Of a stretch of DNA of 64,000 nucleotides, positions 57,852 through 64,000 are shown piece by piece. A model generated the notes under the pieces. It ran no database searches, was not told where the DNA came from, and was given only the letters and a program-made list of their open reading frames with translations. The position numbers and the translations under genes are program-made. Origin of the DNA: Sialis fuliginosa (lineage: Eukaryota > Arthropoda > Insecta > Megaloptera > Sialidae); the NCBI GenBank assembly GCA_961205875.1, contig OY540821.1, positions 13,640,001 to 13,704,000 of the forward strand, read 5' to 3'. How positions within the stretch are numbered: the first letter of the stretch is position 1; every line of letters begins with the position of its first letter.

Positions 57852-58109
57852 ATGGATTCCTTCGCTGTCAATCCATCACAATATGGAGCGAATATAAATC
57901 AAGGAGTTTGTAAAATCACAGTGAAAACAATTCGACGGACCGGCAGCGAAAGTACCAGAAAAAAGGATAACAAATCACTGGGAGCTCTTCTCAGTGAGTT
58001 TTGTCGCGCTAAAAAGACAGCCGACTTGAGATTAATGAGACCCTGTCAAGACTGCAGTGCAAAAGAGAGAGAAAAGTTCATCATGGTTCAGTGTTGCTAC
58101 AGTGACCTG
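57852..58109 (+). CDS. Candidate first coding exon, unknown cysteine-containing protein
   Basis: The frame opens with ATG at 57852 directly after an acceptor-like TTTCTTTTAAATTCACACCAGCAG... (split here as CTTTTAAATTC / ACACCAGCAG|G), with an in-frame TAA at 57834. It runs 86 codons to a possible donor CTG|GTAACC (GT at 58110-58111). The exon-like part is hydrophilic with balanced codon use (MDSFAVNPSQYGANINQGVC... basic TIRRTGSESTRKKDNK... LSEFCRAKK... RPCQDCSAKEREKF... QCCYSDL) and six cysteines, several in PCQDC and QCC patterns. Beyond the donor the frame continues to 58241, but the composition turns AT-rich and hydrophobic, as expected for intron. I do not recognise the family. The donor is not optimal. 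It could be a first coding exon with a spliced 5' leader, or an isolated fragment. Confidence 0.42.
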
Positions 58110-58111
58110 GT

Positions 58112-59024
58112 AACCCTATTTGCTCGTATTTTCCATTTTAAAACAATTTATGTACATGTGTTACTGTTAAACTCGATTTCAGCTGATTTTAACATTCACG
58201 GAAAAAAACTTACTACAAAAATTACTACTTTGGGTAATTAAGGGACAGATCAGTAGTATAGCAAAACATTGTAATGCAGATTGAAATTTTTATTTAAAAA
58301 TGATTTCTGTCAGTAAAATTTCCAATATTTCTTAATTACTCCGTATTCAAGTTACAATGCAACATAGTAATTTTTCCAGTTTTGACAGTAAAAAAGAACG
58401 TATAGGTAAGGGAGCATCCAATAAGAGGAGGGGGGTGACCGCAAAATCTAATCAATCTTACATGGGGAGGAGGCAAAGTATTACCTACGCAAGTTTTTTC
58501 TTTCTAATTAATTATTTTCAAATACGTTGAGTTATAAAACCAGATTAGGTTTTTGAAATTAATTAATTAAAAATTAAATTAATAATAAAGTCAATTAAAA
58601 GTGTGTTAATTAATCTTCTGTTCTACTGCTATGCAGTTTTTTTTAGGAAAAATGTCATGTCTTTTAATACAATCGATCTTAAAATTACCTTTCATAACAG
58701 TAAACAGAATTGACAACAATGGAAGGAGAAAAATCAAAATCAAAAATCATCTTTATTAAGTAAGTTAGTGTGATGTCCTGTATTATAAAGGAGCTAGAAA
58801 ATTTGCTAGCTAGCTAGCACTTTCTGTGATAGTATATCTATGAATTAGCTATGGAATTTAGAACAGTGATACTTTAACTTATTGTAACACAGTTAGCGAT
58901 TTTGACCGTACAAACTAATTTTCATAATATCGCCACTGTTTTAATACTGTTGGTGTTTACATACCACGCGTGCGCGAAAATTATCAAACATTTTATGAAA
59001 CTTTAAGATATTCCAAAAATAATT
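58112..59024. other. AT-rich stretch with a repeat scrap
   Basis: GGGAGCATCCAATAAGAGG followed by GGGGGGTGACC and ATGGGGAGGAGGC (58411-58474) resembles a degraded insect transposon end. (GCTA)n occurs at 58803-58817. An acceptor-like CTCGATTTCAG ends near 58180. No further exon is convincing. Confidence 0.45.
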
Positions 59025-59215
59025 TCCAGAAATAATTCGAAAATTAAAAAATTGACAAGAGTAATCATCCGTTTTCGGTTAAGTTATTAATTAATGTAGA
59101 GGATACTATTATCCATTTTATTCTATCTTTTATTAGTTTGTCAGAATATGTTTTAATAAAATAAGAATCACGAACACTGTTCACTGTCAGGATTACGTAT
59201 AAGAAAATCCCGTAG
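59025..59215 (-). repeat. Dispersed repeat, copy 2 (partner at 12012-12165)
   Basis: Inverted relative to copy 1 and longer by about 55 bp in the middle (ATAGAATAAAATGGATAATA on the minus strand). Shared core: CTTATACGTAATCCTGACAG. Confidence 0.7.
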
Positions 59216-59917
59216 CTTCCATAGCAGATATTTAAATATTCAAAAAATCGTTCGAAATTCGAAGATACCTGCTTTACCTACTGAACAATGCCCGTTATAC
59301 GCAACGTAGTACAAAGTTGATGATCGACACTATCCAAAACAAAACGACATTATTTTCAAAGTGCCTGCATGATTTAAACATTTGGTGAAGCACTTTGCAA
59401 CTCATATTCATGAATAAAATTTACAAGTTGTTGGACCTCTTCCCTCCTCGCTTTACAACATCCATATATCTCTCATATTTCTGCAACTCCGACATTGCGT
59501 CTGAAGCAATTGTCTTTAACATCACATCGTATTATACAATAAAATATTTCATAGCAACTTCTTTAAAATTCAAATTGGTGTTGTAAAAATGTATTACTTT
59601 AAGTGTGAAAAGTTAACTAGCGTTTGGTCGCATTTGTGAAAAATTGAATGCGCAGTGGAAATTGTCGCTTTTGTAAAATGGTCAATAAAGATATGTATTT
59701 ATGAAATTTACATACACATAATATCTAATGTTTCAACTCGACATCACATATTTCAGTACAGACTCACTATGACAGCTATTTACAATTGAAAAAAATGATG
59801 TTTTATTTAAGAAGAAGTTATTTTTGAATAATTATAACTTTAGCATAAAATTATTACAAAATGAAAAAAAAATTAATTAAGATTCTGCATAATTTATTGT
59901 TATTATATAAAACATCT
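59216..59917. other. AT-rich non-coding stretch
   Basis: No gene is recognised. A 63-codon frame at 59395-59586 has no domain features. Confidence 0.5.
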
Positions 59918-60130
59918 GCCATGTGATTGCACAGTACTCTCTATTCTTAAATCTGCATTCCCTTTGTAAGGCAATATTTTACTACAAAAGTTGTAAAAGA
60001 GACACAAACAGACAGACGGACACGAAATGAAACATAAAGATCAAGTAGAATTTTTAAATCGGAGAACAATGTTTTTCGATATTAGAAATGATCCTCTCTT
60101 CCTAAGAAAACAAAAGTATTTGTTTTGACT
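59918..60130 (+). repeat. Modular dispersed repeat, copy F (degenerate)
   Basis: AAAACATCTGCCATGTGATTG, quoted as AACATCTGCC then TGCACAGTACTC, marks the middle module. CAGACAGACGGACACG, AAATCGGAGAACAATG and TTCTTAAATCTG-like strings mark the end module. It is the most diverged copy. Confidence 0.5.
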
Positions 60131-60962
60131 TAAAACAGAAAGACCAAGAAGAAATTTTGAATTCGGATTTCATATAGCAAGAAATCAAATATATTTTTTT
60201 CAAAATAATTCTCGTATTATTTAAATATTACATAAAACTTCGCAAAAATAACGTTTAATGTAATACAACAAAAAGTCATATAGTAATGGGTTAATATAAT
60301 TATTGACAAGCAACACACCGTGAAAAAGTAATGACAGCAAATTAATTATGATTTTTAAAATGCTAATTACAGTAGTTTTATAATTAATCTGTAATTCACA
60401 AACGCGTTCTATTAAATAATTATGAACAGATACAACGCAAACATAAAAGAACAAATATCAAAACTGTTTAATCAATTTGTGATTTTAAATATCCAACTCA
60501 GTGTTTATCTAATTGTAATTTTTGAAGATTTTAATTAATGTTTGAATTTATCAAATATTTATCTATTTTATATTTTTCAATGTTTTCATATAATCTAAAT
60601 TAAACTTACACGAGCTATTTTGAAAATTTCAATCAATAATTAATACGAGTACATACATATAATTTATAGAGCAATGAGAATATTGCAAAAACTTTAATTT
60701 ATTACCAACAATGAAGAAAATGTACTTAATTGCTTCATAACTTAATTAATTAAGTTTAGATATGAACTAATATATTTTGTCGTTAACAATAAACAATCAA
60801 GTTTTATTTTAATGAGATTTAGCATGGAACATACATAAAAATAATGTTTTCACACATATATTATCTGCAATTAATATAATTAGAAATTCTTATCAGAAAA
60901 TATCAACTTTATTTAATTTTATTTTCATATTTGCCATAAATTCAACATTATCTATTGTTATA
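60131..60962. other. AT-rich non-coding stretch
   Basis: Nothing recognisable is present. Confidence 0.55.
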
Positions 60963-61185
60963 TGCCCAGTATTATCAACCAATTAAATGGTTCTTTAATG
61001 CTAAATGCTCCTTTAACCTAGATTTTGTATATTACAATCGTGATTTAAATCAATATTTTGGCTTTCAATGAAAAATGTACAGAACATGCGTTTTAAAAAT
61101 TTTATTAAATGAATTATGTTTGGTTCTGTTGATAAAACGACAGTTAGTTAAAGGTGCATTTAGTTTAACTTGGTTATACCGGGCG
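60963..61185 (-). mobile_element. Short MITE with CCAGTATTATCAA / GGTTATACCGGGC ends, copy 2
   Basis: Inverted relative to the copy at 29588-29822. The left end GCCCAGTATTATCAACC, then AAATGCTCCTTTAACC, and the right end TTAGTTAAAGGTGCATTTAG, then TTGGTTATACCGGGC, match that copy's arms. Length is about 223 bp, non-coding. Confidence 0.72.
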
Positions 61186-64000
61186 CTAGGGTCTTAAACT
61201 TTTGAAAAGTGGAAGTCAAAATATTTCCATGTAAAACTTTAATAATCTCCGTCGACTTCTTAAAATAACACATTACATTAAAGTACTAGTCAGAATTAAT
61301 TCCAAGAAAAACAAATTCCTTCATAACAACAACCGTCGAATAATATCAGAAATAATTCTTATTTTCTCGGGCTAAATCATCGAAGATGAAAAGCCAAAAA
61401 AATTCTTATTTTCTCTTATTATATACTACTGTATATATTATTTCATACATACCCATATTTCAAATAATGAAATACGAGTTTTTAAACTTTTCCCGAAACT
61501 TTTCCAAGTCGTGATTACGAACTTATTTCTTTCGTGTAGACATTTTTCTAATATATTTTAAGCAAAGATGTTTTGACAACACTTAGTTCTTTTAAAATAT
61601 GTAATTTATTGATTTCTTGACGCTTCATTAATTCGCTTTATTTGTGTTTTTCTAGAAAAGTTAAAAATTTGTTATTTTTTAAAATGGTAAAGTTTTTAGT
61701 TACCTACGTTTCATGAAAAATATCATATATTTCTTTCAACTATTATTTTTATTAAAATAGTATTTTACTTGGGCACCGATTTGAATAATTAGCAAACAAT
61801 AACTATTTCATATTTATCATTAAATACAGTTAAAATACTAGTAAAAATGTAAATTATTTATTTAATCAACCTGACTTATTTTAAATAATTTAGATACATA
61901 CACAAAAATTTTTATAAAGTCAAATTTAAATTAATAATTTTCATTTTTCTTATTTCATGTTTCAATAAATTATTTAAATATGTTTGTTAGTCTGTAGCGG
62001 TAAACTAAAACTATCTAAACCGATAAAAACGAAACATAATGCTTGGTCTATAAAGTTCACTTCCATTACATTTTATGTTGTTATCAGTAAAAATGTTGCA
62101 TACAAAAGAAATATGTAGAATTTCACACCGCCATCACTGATATCTCAGATCATGCAGTGCAACTAAGTGGACTTGCATTTACAGTATGGCAACATTAACA
62201 CGTTTATAGCGCTATAAAATTTACAATAACGTATGTAAACGGTAATAATAAATATGTGGTACATAGAAAATGTTGATAATTTCAATAAAATCATATGCAT
62301 GTTTTGTATATTCTAGAAAAGAAAAATAAACTAGGAACTTATTTTAATCTACAAATTTTTATACTCGACTAGCTATAGATACTAAGACAAAATATATACC
62401 CATACACCCAGATGTATTTGATTAAATCATAATAAAAAATAATTGTAATGAAAAAAAAATTTTTAACCCTAAGCATTTCTGTGTTTTTTAAATGTCTTTT
62501 GTATTTTTCACAGTTAAAAATCGGTTCAGTTCTTATCTTTCGCAAAAATCAAAATTAAAGCACAAAACAGGAATAATTAATAATAACCATACAAAAAATG
62601 TTTTGACTTGAAACTAAATTGATTTTACGAGTATGTTCATAAAAACATTCTTAAATACTTACATAAAAATAATCATATAAAAATTTATGTTTTTAATTTT
62701 GTGTTGGAAGTTCTTTTCATAAAAAAAAACTTTTATTAATTTGCGTCGTTTGCAAACGAACGGTGTGTGTGTGTGTGTGTGTGAGTGTATGTGTGAAAGG
62801 TGAGTGAGTGTATGAATAGGGAAAGTGGGAGGGGGAGTGTGAGACACGTCATTCATTATGTCACACATTTCACATTTCTGACACAACTTTTGAGAAGTTA
62901 TTTTTATACACGCAAGGACTTTAAAAAAATCATCGTCGCTGAAATTGAATGAAAACTGGAAAACGTAACAATACCTCGTCAGGTTTTATTTATAAAAATT
63001 AAAATTCGAGGCAACAGAAAATCAGATTAGATATTTATTCATTTATATATGTGTATAGTATATCGTATATGCTAAAGTGAAATCGAATTTTTACAAGGTC
63101 CCTGGAAAATTTAAAGCAAGTGGTACCTACGGATAAAACATGTTATTCTAAAAGTTTGGGATTGAGTAAAAAAAATTATTTATTTATTATGATTAATTTT
63201 TTATAATACTATTTATTATTTGTTTTAAATGTATTATGTCTTTTTTAATCACGGATGTCTCTTTTAAGCGATACTTATTCTAATAATTGTGAAAACGGGG
63301 AATCCCCAGCATCCGTGAACAAGTAACTTGACTGATTATTAGAGTTCAGTAATTAGGGTAATAAAAACATAAGGATATAAAAAATGTTTCATTTATAATA
63401 ACTTTCATGAATCAGACATATGTTGGATAATTATCTGACAATTTTCCTATACTAAAAAATATCTTATCCTTGTTTTAATATCCTGAAAAAAGTTATCACA
63501 TTTTTTATGTTATGCGATAAATATTTCTTCGTCTATAATTAATCTTGAAGGTATTGATTCAAAAGCCCCATCTATCGACTGATTCCATAACTATCGTGTC
63601 TTCCAAACCGTGAAAGAGGTTTGGGAAATGTGCGCAGAGAGTAGCAATGTGTCATTTTTATTAAATTACGTCTTGAGCCAACAAGGAAAATGTTCGATGT
63701 GATTAAATTACGATTTTTTATTGCCTCGTACTTCTGTTAACTAGTCTAGATCGACTTCAACTATCCCCTTTCCCCACTACCTCCCCCTGTTAGAACGAGA
63801 TACTTAATTTCCTGTGTATTTACTTTTTCCGTTAATAAATTATAGCAAACTACACATTGGAAAGCAAACTACGTAATAGTTTAAGTACTGTTTGTTGACC
63901 AAATGAAAATTACTTTCATGTTTACATTAAGAAGAATTTAATGGGTAACAAAATTTTTTCCAAATTGTGTTTTAGGTCATTTACACCCTAATTTGATTTT
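61186..64000. other. AT-rich non-coding stretch to the window edge
   Basis: No gene is recognised. A (GT)n run lies at 62763-62783. An inverted pair ATCACGGATG / CATCCGTGA lies at about 63250 and 63311. The segment 63540-63790 is less AT-rich and lacks repeats, so it may include conserved non-coding sequence, but no frame is supported. Confidence 0.5.

Overview
The window looks like non-coding DNA from an AT-rich insect nuclear genome. The support is indirect. There is a short (TTAGG)n-type stretch near 15778, many degraded hAT, piggyBac, mariner/Stowaway-like and Mutator-like DNA transposons, and remnants of dispersed elements common in insect genomes (for example the GGGTTC/ACGGAACCC element at 2554-2850). 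No bacterial-style gene organisation is visible. No open frame is longer than 129 codons, and almost all frames of 60-100 codons look like chance or lie inside repeats. I find no confident complete protein-coding gene, tRNA, rRNA or CRISPR array.

The best gene-like signals are small. Two sites on the minus strand (8370-8420 and 44010-44048) have a strong branch point/polypyrimidine/CAG acceptor fused directly to a GTAAG-type donor, with a second strong donor 39-51 nt downstream. This is the layout of recursive splice sites (ratchet points), which mark very long introns, so much of the window may be one intron of a minus-strand gene. Candidate coding exons are 15134-15213 (minus), 53170-53334 (plus) and 57852-58109 (plus; the best coding statistics by eye, family not recognised). 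CpG-rich patches at 7015-7270, 23960-24095, 29872-30100 and 37765-37850 could be promoters or first exons.

Mobile elements carry most of the recognisable content. 2.5-8 kb: insect repeat remnant, a CAGGGTGTCC-ended element and a hAT-like MITE with an 8-bp target duplication. 12-15 kb: dispersed repeat, piggyBac-like MITE with TTAA sites, hairpin repeats. 17-30 kb: copies of an uncharacterised modular repeat, a long palindromic (foldback) element, and a short-TIR MITE family. 31.6-33.3 kb: a MITE whose ends look like plant Stowaway, then a hAT-Charlie-like element carrying a decayed transposase C-terminus. 35-50 kb: more modular repeat copies, a hAT MITE with a perfect 8-bp duplication, and a hAT MITE into which a second copy of the palindromic element has inserted. 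53.8-57.2 kb: a 3.3-kb Mutator/Foldback-like transposon with 233-bp inverted repeats and a perfect 9-bp target duplication, containing eleven tandem copies of a 184-bp satellite. 57-64 kb: the best exon candidate, further repeat copies and AT-rich sequence.

All identities rest on reading the sequence. No database search was possible, and family names are inferred from termini, target duplications and structure.
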